A stretch of DNA of 15,001 nucleotides from UBA2773 sp964458715 (GTDB lineage Bacteria; Patescibacteriota; Minisyncoccia; Moranbacterales; DUUL01), in the NCBI GenBank assembly GCA_964458715.1, contig CAYWJP010000016.1, positions 1 through 15,001 on the forward strand, read 5' to 3'. Positions 6,387 through 12,224 of the stretch are shown here, one piece after another (the stretch's first letter is position 1; every line of letters begins with the position of its first letter). The position numbers and the translations under genes are program-made. The notes beneath the pieces are model-generated. The model saw nothing but the letters and a program-made list of their open reading frames with translations, did not search any database and was not told the DNA's origin.

Positions 6387-6881
6387 ATGTTAATAATCCG
6401 ATATCGACGAATAGGAAAAAGAAATTACGCCCAATATAAAATTGTTGTAGCCGAAAAAGCTTTTTCAGTTAAAGGGAGATTTGTTGAGGCACTGGGAAGT
6501 TATGATCCACATACAAAAGAAGCTGTTTTAAAAGAAGATCGGATCAACCATTGGATCGGTGTCGGAGCTCAATGCTCGGATTCAGTTCATAATCTTTTAG
6601 TGACCAAGGGGTTGATCAAAGAAGCTAAACGGAAGGTTAGTTTTAAGGGAAAAGTTAAGGAAGAAGTAAAAAAAGAAGAAAATTTATCTACTGAAGAGAC
6701 GAAATCGACTGAAGCAGTTGAAGAGACAGAGCCTGTGGTAGCCGAACCCGAAACAGTTGAAGGAGAAATAAAAATAGAAGTAAAAAAAGAAAAAGCTGAA
6801 GCTGAAAAACAAGTGAAAAACGAGGTGAAGGAAAAGATTCAGAAGGAAGTTAAAAATGAAGAAAAATTAGCTGAAAAATAA
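6387..6881 (+). CDS. rpsP: 30S ribosomal protein S16 with long charged tail
   Basis: S16 is an early-binding protein of the small subunit. Residues 1-80 match the family: MLIIRYRRIGKRNYAQYKIV, then VVAEKAFSVKGRFVEALGSY and GAQCSDSVHNLL near 60-70. The product is 164 aa, about twice a typical S16. Residues 85-164 form a Glu/Lys/Val-rich low-complexity extension without a recognised domain, like the tail of NusA in this window. The ATG at 6387 gives the standard MLxIR N-terminus; no Shine-Dalgarno is seen. Its own promoter and a strong terminator make it a single-gene unit. The common partners rimM, trmD and rplS are absent. Confidence 0.94.
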   Translation: MLIIRYRRIGKRNYAQYKIVVAEKAFSVKGRFVEALGSYDPHTKEAVLKEDRINHWIGVGAQCSDSVHNLLVTKGLIKEAKRKVSFKGKVKEEVKKEENLSTEETKSTEAVEETEPVVAEPETVEGEIKIEVKKEKAEAEKQVKNEVKEKIQKEVKNEEKLAEK

Positions 6882-6898
6882 TATTTCTTTGAGCAGAG

Positions 6899-6918
6899 AA
6901 CCCCTTTCGGGGTTTTTT
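6899..6918 (+). terminator. Terminator of rpsP
   Basis: AACCCC (6899-6904), loop TTTC, GGGGTT (6909-6914), continuing into TTTTTT by 6918. A compact GC stem with a T-run, 18 bases after the rpsP stop. Confidence 0.85.
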
Positions 6919-6925
6919 ATTTTAA

Positions 6926-6954
6926 TTGACACCTTGTTTTGAGAGTGTTAGAAT
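6926..6954 (+). promoter_or_regulatory. Promoter upstream of groES
   Basis: TTGACA at 6926-6931, a 17-base spacer, and TAGAAT at 6949-6954, the same boxes and spacing as the rplJ promoter. GAGTGTTAG at 6943-6951 resembles the right arm of the HrcA operator CIRCE, but the facing TTGACACCT matches the left arm poorly and the spacing is off by one, so heat-shock control is only a weak possibility. Confidence 0.55.
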
Positions 6955-6997
6955 TTTTTAGTAAATAAGCGAAATTTTATAAATCACGGTGGAATTT

Positions 6998-7027
6998 TAG
7001 ACAGTTATTGAGCGATTCTATTATAAT
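6998..7027 (+). promoter_or_regulatory. Possible second, proximal groES promoter
   Basis: TAGACA at 6998-7003, an 18-base spacer, and a perfect TATAAT at 7022-7027. The predicted start near 7034 lies ten bases before the groES ATG, which would give a very short leader. Confidence 0.4.
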
Positions 7028-7043
7028 AATTAAAACTAAAATC

Positions 7044-7319
7044 ATGAAAAAAATAATTCCTTTAGAAAAAAATGTTTTAATTAAGTTGGAAGAGGTTGAT
7101 AAAATAACCGAGAGTGGAATTATTCTTCCTGAAAAAAACGAAAATGAAAAGTATCAACAAGGGCAAGTTGTTTCAGTAGGAGAAAGTAACGATATCAATT
7201 CGAAGATAAAAACTGGAATCAAAGTTATTTTTGAAAAATATGAAATTACTGAGATAAAGGATGGGGAAAATAAATTTGTTCTTTTGAAAAGTAAACATAT
7301 TTTAGCTATTGTTGGATAG
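7044..7319 (+). CDS. groES: Co-chaperonin GroES (Cpn10)
   Basis: GroES caps the GroEL chamber during protein folding. From the ATG at 7044 the product is 91 aa, close to the family length. It starts with the typical KKIIPLEKNVLIKLEE strand and has a mobile-loop segment ITESGIILPE (21-30), the YQQGQVVSVGE strand (38-47), and a C-terminal LLKSKHILAIVG that fits the family's last strand. The roof-loop region (about 48-60) is divergent. A longer reading from a TTG at 7008 adds twelve residues foreign to the family and crosses the proximal promoter, so I reject it. groEL does not follow; the gene stands alone between two terminators. No Shine-Dalgarno is seen. Confidence 0.9.
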   Translation: MKKIIPLEKNVLIKLEEVDKITESGIILPEKNENEKYQQGQVVSVGESNDINSKIKTGIKVIFEKYEITEIKDGENKFVLLKSKHILAIVG

Positions 7320-7327
7320 CTAGATAT

Positions 7328-7351
7328 TAGACCTATTATGCAATAGATCTA
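7328..7351. repeat. Repeat family 2, copy B
   Basis: A near-palindrome starting TAGACCTATTATGC and ending AATAGATCTA. It aligns with copy A over about 35 bases (7326-7360 against 6279-6313) with five or six differences, almost all C-to-T or G-to-A, as expected for an older copy drifting to AT. It lies between the groES stop and the bidirectional terminator. Confidence 0.65.
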
Positions 7352-7365
7352 TTAATTTAGTTTAA

Positions 7366-7394
7366 AAAAATCCCGTCATTATAACGGGATTTTT
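7366..7394. terminator. Bidirectional terminator, groES / PEGA gene
   Basis: AAAAATCCCGT at 7366-7376 pairs perfectly with ACGGGATTTTT at 7384-7394 across a seven-base loop. It has a T-run on both strands, so it can end groES (plus) and the convergent PEGA-protein gene (minus). Confidence 0.88.
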
Positions 7395-7411
7395 CAGTTT
7401 TGTTTTGAAAA

Positions 7412-8887
7412 TTAGAATCCTAAAAGACCGGCATTATCAATTGCGATTAGACTGAATATTTTATTATTACTTAAAAAATACAAAGTTTGATTATTTTTAT
7501 TATAGAGCAAGTTTTTGTCTTGAATCGATTCCTCGGCGGTTGCTAAGCCAGATATATTAGTATGATTACGAGGATCAATTTCAAATGATTTTACACTGTT
7601 ACCAGCGGAAAGAAGGATATTTTCATAGCTATCCATCCATTGAACGTTTTTTATTTGTTCTGATGAGCGAGTGATGGTGATTTTATCTCCAAAATATCTT
7701 TTCGGTTGAATTTCCCAATCTCTAAGCATATAATACCAAACTTCATGATCGTTCCAGCATAAAAGTTTTTTACCATCATCAGAGAACTGAATGCCTGAAA
7801 TTTTTTCGCTGGGTTTAAGCGTCGAAATTAAATTCTTTTTATTGTTTTCATTGTGTAAAAAACTTTTGTTATCGCTATTAACAAAAATTCGATATTCATC
7901 ATAAGCGGTTATTTCGGTAAAAAGATTTTTTCCTTCGATTAACAATGGTTCGTTGGAGATTTGTTTTTTGCTTTTAAAATTGTCTTGCTTAACTTTCCAG
8001 ATAATATTATTAGGTAGCTGGGCATAGTAAATATTGTATTCGGCGAAATCAAAACCACTAGCATTTTCAGCAATTAGTTCAACTAATTCCTTTTTGTAGT
8101 CGAAGGAGAATAAATTATTTTTTTCAGTTAGGAGAGCAATTACGTTTTGATCATTAAACATCCAACGAGCCTGGTGAATGTATCCGTTTTTGAAAAAATC
8201 ATTTAATATTGTGAATTTGCTTTTGTCCTCTTCTTCAGTGTCTATTATCAAATATTTTCGCTGATTTTCTTTATCGTTAACTGGCAATAATATCTTTTTA
8301 TTATTGGTATTCCATTCTATATTTAAACCCTCTTCTTTGGGAACAAAATTAAAATTTTCAGTTTCAAAAATTAATTCAGAAGAATTATCGGTAGTATTTA
8401 GAAGATAAATTTGTTTTTTTAAATTTTCCTCGGAAAATAATACTAATTCATTATTACTGTTGGGGGATAAAAAAACTTGTTTAATTTCCCCTCGACCAAC
8501 AAGCGCGGGTTTATTTTGACTATTTTCTTCTGGAAATAACAAAACATTCCAAAACTCGGTTGAAACTCCTGAGTGTACTTCAACTTCTTTCTCCCAAGTA
8601 GTGTAGCCTGGTTTAGAACAGGCTAATTGGTATTTACCAGGTTTAATACCGTTGATAGTGTGAGAGCCATTGATTATATTAAGGTTCTTGCTGGCTTGCT
8701 GCTTTCCGTTGATAAAAATATTAACATCTCTTGGCCAACTCTTTATGGTAATCGATCCGCTATAAACGAAAATGTTATTTTCCAGACTGAATCGGTAGCC
8801 TTGAGCTAATAAAATAACCGTTGGAGCTACCAAGGCAAAAAGAAAAATAAAAAGCCACATAAATAATCTTCTTTGGGTTCGATTCAT
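7412..8887 (-). CDS. Membrane-anchored PEGA-domain protein with beta-propeller-like region
   Basis: A 491-aa protein of unknown exact role. One membrane segment lies near the N-terminus (about 8-29, LFMWLFIFLFALVAPTVILL) and the rest should be outside the membrane. Residues 43-118 form a PEGA-type domain (SITIKSWPRDVNIFINGK..., then GIKPGKYQLACSKPGYTTWE), a fold tied to surface and wall proteins. Residues 130-491 contain repeated strands such as FLSPNSNNELVLFSEENLKK, FSDDGKKLLCWNDHEVWYYM and VQWMDSYENILLSAGNSV, typical of TolB/WD-like propellers. Such PEGA-propeller proteins are, to my recollection, frequent in Parcubacteria-type genomes. An envelope sensing or binding role is inference. It is a single gene with its own promoter, divergent from secD. 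Confidence 0.8.
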   Translation of the reverse strand: MNRTQRRLFMWLFIFLFALVAPTVILLAQGYRFSLENNIFVYSGSITIKSWPRDVNIFINGKQQASKNLNIINGSHTINGIKPGKYQLACSKPGYTTWEKEVEVHSGVSTEFWNVLLFPEENSQNKPALVGRGEIKQVFLSPNSNNELVLFSEENLKKQIYLLNTTDNSSELIFETENFNFVPKEEGLNIEWNTNNKKILLPVNDKENQRKYLIIDTEEEDKSKFTILNDFFKNGYIHQARWMFNDQNVIALLTEKNNLFSFDYKKELVELIAENASGFDFAEYNIYYAQLPNNIIWKVKQDNFKSKKQISNEPLLIEGKNLFTEITAYDEYRIFVNSDNKSFLHNENNKKNLISTLKPSEKISGIQFSDDGKKLLCWNDHEVWYYMLRDWEIQPKRYFGDKITITRSSEQIKNVQWMDSYENILLSAGNSVKSFEIDPRNHTNISGLATAEESIQDKNLLYNKNNQTLYFLSNNKIFSLIAIDNAGLLGF

Positions 8888-8926
8888 GGAACGTGATTTT
8901 AATTAAAGGGGTTTAGAAACACTCTT

Positions 8927-8955
8927 AATATACTATGAAAAACCAGAAATGTCAA
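8927..8955 (-). promoter_or_regulatory. Promoter of the PEGA-protein gene
   Basis: On the minus strand: TTGACA (8950-8955), a 17-base spacer, TATATT (8927-8932). The predicted start near 8920 leaves a leader of about 33 bases without a Shine-Dalgarno. Confidence 0.7.
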
Positions 8956-8984
8956 AGAAATTAAGGGGCGTTTAAGCGCTAGGC

Positions 8985-9003
8985 TTGTTGTGTAATAGGT
9001 CTA
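8985..9003. repeat. Repeat family 2, copy C (partial)
   Basis: TTGTTGTGTAATAGGTCTA matches the complement of one half of copy A, preceded by AAGCGCTAGG (8975-8984), which resembles the AAGCGCCTAAG end of copy A read on the minus strand. The other half is shortened or lost. It directly precedes the secD promoter. Confidence 0.55.
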
Positions 9004-9031
9004 TTGTATTTTAATTTTTTTTTGCTAAAAT
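9004..9031 (+). promoter_or_regulatory. Promoter of secD, predicted leaderless
   Basis: TTGTAT at 9004-9009, a 16-base spacer, and TAAAAT at 9026-9031. A start seven bases after the -10 box falls on the A of the secD ATG at 9038. GAGG (9033-9036) lies one base from the ATG, too close for a normal Shine-Dalgarno. As for rpsP, the -35 box begins right after the AGGTCTA of repeat family 2. Confidence 0.5.
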
Positions 9032-9037
9032 TGAGGT

Positions 9038-10738
9038 ATGAATATCAAGAATAAACGAAGAGTAAAAACTACCTTAATTATTATTTTGGCAGTTTTAGCC
9101 ATTTTAATTTCTAATCCGAAAAAAACCGGAATTTTATGGCTGGATGGAATTACTGATAAATTCCAAATTAATTTAGGCTTAGACCTTCAGGGCGGAATTC
9201 ATTTGCTTTACGAAGCAGATATGTCGAATATTAAATCAGAAAACAAAAAAGAAGCGCTTGAAGGAATCCAAGATGTTGTAAAAAACAGAGTAGATCCTAA
9301 CGGAGTAGGGGAAGTTTTGGTTCAAACTTCTCAGATTGGGGATACCTATCGTTTGATAGTGGATATTCCAGGGAAAGAAAGCGCTGAAGAAGCTAAAAAA
9401 TTAATTGAAGAAACACCTTTATTAGAATTTAAAGAACAAGACTTCAAGGCAGTTTTGACTGATGAAGAGAGACAATTTATTCAAAGTCAAAAAGAGACTC
9501 AGATGAAAAAGGCTAATGAAATTCTTCAAAAAGCTTTGACTGGGGAAGATTTTGCGACTTTGGTTAAAGAAAACTCCGAAGATAGCAGTAGCTCTGAGGA
9601 AGACGGTGATTTAGGATTTTTCAAAAAAGGCGATATGGTAGATAAATTTTCTGAAGCCGCTTTTAGCGAGAATTTAAATAAAGGAGAAGTTTATCCAGAA
9701 ATAGTCGAAACAGAATTTGGATTTCATATTATCAAAAAAGATGACGAAAAAGAAGAGGATGGAGAAAAACAAGTTAAAGCTTCTCATATATTATTGTTAG
9801 TTTTAAGTGAAGAAAGTTTATTGAGTCAAAAGCAACAATCTTTCAGGGATACCGGATTGACTGGTCAACAACTAAAAGAATCTCAATTGAGATTTAATCA
9901 ACAAACTAATGAGTCTGAAGTTGGGTTGGTTTTTGACGATGAAGGGAAAGATCTTTTTAAAGAAATAACCGAAAGAAATCAAGGAAAACCGGTTGCTATT
10001 TATTTGGATGGAATTATAATTAGTGCTCCTATAGTCCAATCAGTTATTCGAAATGGAGAAGCCGTGATTAGTGGAAATTTTAATATTCAAGAAGCAAAAG
10101 AATTAGTTCAGAGATTAAATGCGGGAGCCTTGCCAGTTCCGATTAATTTGGTTAGTCAGCAAAGCATCGGTCCGACTTTGGGAAAAATATCTTTGGAAAA
10201 AAGTCTTAAAGCTGGTCTGATTGGGTTAACAACAGTGAGCGTGTTCATGATTCTTTATTACCGAATTTTCGGTTTAATTTCTGTTGTTTCGTTACTTTTA
10301 TATACAGTTTTGATGGTTTCGATTTTTAAATTATCTTCAGCTACACCATTTTCTATAACCTTAACCTTATCTGGGATCGCTGGCTATATTTTGTCAGTCG
10401 GGATGGCGGTTGATGCCAACATCCTGATATTTGAAAGAATCAAGGAAGAAATTCGCAGTGGAAAGAGTTTGAGGGTATCAGCAGATGAAGGATTTAAACG
10501 AGCCTGGCCTTCTATCAGAGACGGAAATATTTCGACTATTATAACTGCTTTGATTTTAATTGCCCTGGGAACTGGATTTATAAAAGGTTTTGCGTTAACA
10601 TTAATGATAGGAATAATGATTTCTATGTTTACCGCTATAGTAGTGACTCAAATGATTTTAAAATTTATTTTGATAGAAAAATTTGAAAATCATAAATTTT
10701 TATTTATAGCTAAGAGTAAATTGAAAAATAAAAAATAA
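9038..10738 (+). CDS. secD: Protein translocase subunit SecD with parvulin-like insert
   Basis: SecD, with SecF, uses the proton gradient to help pull proteins through SecYEG. Seen in 566 aa: an N-terminal membrane helix (about 10-27), GLDLQGG at 47-53, the first part of the P1 domain (to about 130), its end (about 295-370, with VAIYLDGIIISAPIVQ), and five C-terminal membrane helices (390-545) with SVGMAVDANILIFERIKEE at 453-471. Between about 145 and 256 sits a parvulin (PpiC rotamase) sequence: ILQKALTGEDFATLVKENSE, DGDLGFFKKGDMVDKF, AAFSENLNKGE and ETEFGFHIIKK. The first parvulin strand, ASHILL (248-253), comes after the rest, not before. secF does not follow. The predicted transcript is leaderless. 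Confidence 0.93.
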   Translation: MNIKNKRRVKTTLIIILAVLAILISNPKKTGILWLDGITDKFQINLGLDLQGGIHLLYEADMSNIKSENKKEALEGIQDVVKNRVDPNGVGEVLVQTSQIGDTYRLIVDIPGKESAEEAKKLIEETPLLEFKEQDFKAVLTDEERQFIQSQKETQMKKANEILQKALTGEDFATLVKENSEDSSSSEEDGDLGFFKKGDMVDKFSEAAFSENLNKGEVYPEIVETEFGFHIIKKDDEKEEDGEKQVKASHILLLVLSEESLLSQKQQSFRDTGLTGQQLKESQLRFNQQTNESEVGLVFDDEGKDLFKEITERNQGKPVAIYLDGIIISAPIVQSVIRNGEAVISGNFNIQEAKELVQRLNAGALPVPINLVSQQSIGPTLGKISLEKSLKAGLIGLTTVSVFMILYYRIFGLISVVSLLLYTVLMVSIFKLSSATPFSITLTLSGIAGYILSVGMAVDANILIFERIKEEIRSGKSLRVSADEGFKRAWPSIRDGNISTIITALILIALGTGFIKGFALTLMIGIMISMFTAIVVTQMILKFILIEKFENHKFLFIAKSKLKNKK

Positions 10739-10751
10739 AAATAAAAGAAAT

Positions 10752-10758
10752 GGAGGTG
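10752..10758 (+). promoter_or_regulatory. Strong Shine-Dalgarno, the only one in the window
   Basis: GGAGGTG lies seven bases before the ATG at 10766 and is fully complementary to the usual 16S rRNA end. None of the other protein genes here has a comparable site, so this gene is translated by a different route or at a higher rate than its neighbours. Confidence 0.8.
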
Positions 10759-10765
10759 GTATTCG

Positions 10766-10984
10766 ATGGTTAGTTTTCATAAAATTTTAGCAGACGGTTT
10801 TTTTGTGATAGCTTGTTTGGCAATTTTTGCGGCTATGGTTGGTTGGTTAGCTGCAGATATCTGGTTGGCTTCGACTCAATGGCTATTGGTAGGTATTTTT
10901 GCTGTATTAGTGGCTATTTACACTAAATTAAGCGCCAAAGAGGATGAGGCGATAATGAAAAAATATAAAGCTGATAAAAAATAA
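10766..10984 (+). CDS. Small two-helix membrane protein, unknown function
   Basis: A 72-aa protein with two predicted membrane helices (about 12-34, FFVIACLAIFAAMVGWLAAD and on; about 37-55, TQWLLVGIFAVLVAIYTKL) and a charged C-terminal tail (KEDEAIMKKYKADKK). The short hairpin loop between them contains Trp and Ser/Thr. I do not recognise a named family. The strong Shine-Dalgarno and normal coding pattern argue that it is real. It lies 27 bases after secD, in the place where secF often stands, but at 72 residues with no SecF motifs it cannot be SecF. A role near the translocase is only a guess from position. Confidence 0.72.
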   Translation: MVSFHKILADGFFVIACLAIFAAMVGWLAADIWLASTQWLLVGIFAVLVAIYTKLSAKEDEAIMKKYKADKK

Positions 10985-10989
10985 TAACG

Positions 10990-11713
10990 AGAAAAGATAA
11001 GCTGACTATTTTTGATGTTGACGGAACGATCTTCTGAAATAGTTTGTATTTTGGATTATTAACTGGATTATTTTATTCAGGTGTTTTTAAGAAACTACTC
11101 TGGCAGAATTGGTTAATATGTATGGAGATCGGCTATTAACAGTATCGAAATTTGATGGTGAAATTTTATAGAGATACTTTAGTAAGTCGTCAAGAAGTTG
11201 ATATCAGTCATTATCTAAAATCTTTTTTATTTACTAAAGCATTAAATTTTAGACAGTTACTTAAAAAAGTGTCTAAACAAGTGCTTATCTTAAATATTTA
11301 AAGAGCCTATATATTTGCCAAAAGCTCAATGAAATAATTGCGATGAGAATAGTATTTAATTATTATTTTAGACTCTTTGATTGAAATTGTAAGTGAGCAT
11401 GCTAAACAATTTCAATTAAATTGATTTTTTGGTAGTATTTATAAAATAGACAAAAACGATTTTTGCACACAGAGAAGTTTTTCTGCCAGTTCGGAATAAA
11501 GGGAGTGTAGCCAGTCATTTTGTCGAAGAATAAGGATTCTCTTTTTCTAAATCGATTGGTGCCAGTGATGCATAATTAAATGTTGAGTTTTTGACTTGGT
11601 CAATTGCCTTTAGTCTCAATGAAGATCTCAAGGTCATTACGGAATCTGAAAATCAGGAAATTATAGTTGAAAGAAGGATGTATTTTATAAAATTAAATAA
11701 TTTAACTAATTAA
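10990..11713 (+). pseudogene. Decayed HAD-IB phosphatase (phosphoserine phosphatase-like)
   Basis: No intact ORF, but translated pieces follow a HAD-IB enzyme in order. KLTIFDVDGTIF (10999-11034) is the catalytic DxDGT motif. NSLYFGLLTGLFYSGVFKKL follows after a TGA at 11035. DSLIEIVSEHAKQFQLN (11371-11421), a TGA, then FFGSIYKIDKNDF match the middle; SIGASDA, a TAA at 11573, then LNVEFLTWSIAFSLNEDLKV match the GDSxxDxxxL...PIAFNP region, ending EIIVERRMYFIKL. Stops lie at 11035, 11137, 11422, 11531 and 11573, and the frame changes at least three times. The start codon is missing. The final TAA (11711-11713) touches the next ATG, so it was once the first gene of the unit that continues with the VanZ-like gene. 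Confidence 0.82.
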
Positions 11714-11830
11714 ATGAATGATTTTTTTGAGTTTTTTATTGGTCGAATGCTTTGGATATGGTTGCCTCTTTATTCATTGTATCGAATAATAAAAGATATT
11801 ATAGAAATTGATTTTAAAATAGATGACTAA
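11714..11830 (+). CDS. Possible 38-aa membrane-associated peptide
   Basis: ATG at 11714 directly follows the TAA of the HAD pseudogene, and its own TAA (11828-11830) overlaps the start of the VanZ-like gene by eight bases. The peptide reads MNDFFEFFIGRMLWIWLPLY, then SLYRIIKDIIEIDFKIDD: a hydrophobic, aromatic stretch followed by a charged end. The exact joints on both sides suggest a real coupled gene; shortness and the lack of a Shine-Dalgarno leave doubt. No family recognised. Confidence 0.45.
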   Translation: MNDFFEFFIGRMLWIWLPLYSLYRIIKDIIEIDFKIDD

Positions 11831-12224
11831 TCAAAGAAACTTTATTGTTTTTGCTTATTATTATTTGCCTGTTATTTTATGGATGGGCTTAATTTTTTAT
11901 TTATCATCAATTCCAGGATTAAGGTCGGGATCGGAATCAATTTCAATTGAAATATTTTTACGAAAATCGGCCCATACTTTAGAATATTTTATTTTGGTTT
12001 TTCTTTTTTGGAGAATTTTTCATTTTTGCTGGAATTTTTCCTTTTTTAAAGCTAGTGTTTTTTCTCTTATTTTTTGTTTTTTATATGCGATTAGTGATGA
12101 AATTCATCAATTTTTTATTCAAGATCGAGCGGGTCGAGCGTTGGATGTGTTGATTGATATGATGGGAGGATTGTTGGGCGCCTTATTTAGTATTCCAATT
12201 TCAAAAATTAAAAAAAATAAATGA
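11823..12224 (+). CDS. VanZ-like membrane protein
   Basis: A 133-aa integral membrane protein with about four helices. The VanZ-family marks are clear: ILWMGLIFYLSSIPG near 18-32, RKSAHTLEYFILVFL near 47-61, and YAISDEIHQFFIQDRAGRAL, then DVLIDMMGGLLG near 88-119. In glycopeptide-resistant bacteria VanZ gives low-level teicoplanin resistance, but most relatives have no known function, and the name is no evidence for resistance here. The ATG lies inside the end of the 38-aa ORF, and its TGA overlaps the next ATG (ATGA), so translation is probably coupled. This TGA also supports normal use of TGA as stop. Confidence 0.85.
   Translation: MTNQRNFIVFAYYYLPVILWMGLIFYLSSIPGLRSGSESISIEIFLRKSAHTLEYFILVFLFWRIFHFCWNFSFFKASVFSLIFCFLYAISDEIHQFFIQDRAGRALDVLIDMMGGLLGALFSIPISKIKKNK

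Noticed and set aside
6925..6951. CIRCE (HrcA) operator at the groES promoter
   Set aside because: The right arm fits seven of nine positions, but the left arm fits only five and spacing is off; the matching bases mostly belong to the -35 and -10 boxes.
6993..7007. 15-base sequence AATTTTAGACAGTTA repeated at 11245-11259, with a partial match near 14968
   Set aside because: Too short and AT-rich to be convincing, and the two contexts share nothing else.
11035..11037. TGA after DVDGTIF read as a recoded amino acid (as in code 25 bacteria)
   Set aside because: The same pseudogene also has TAA stops and frame changes, intact genes have no inner TGA, and the VanZ-like gene ends with TGA.
11155..11301. 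48-codon ORF starting MVKFYRDTLVSRQEV
   Set aside because: It lies inside the HAD-IB remains and fits a surviving middle piece of the broken gene.
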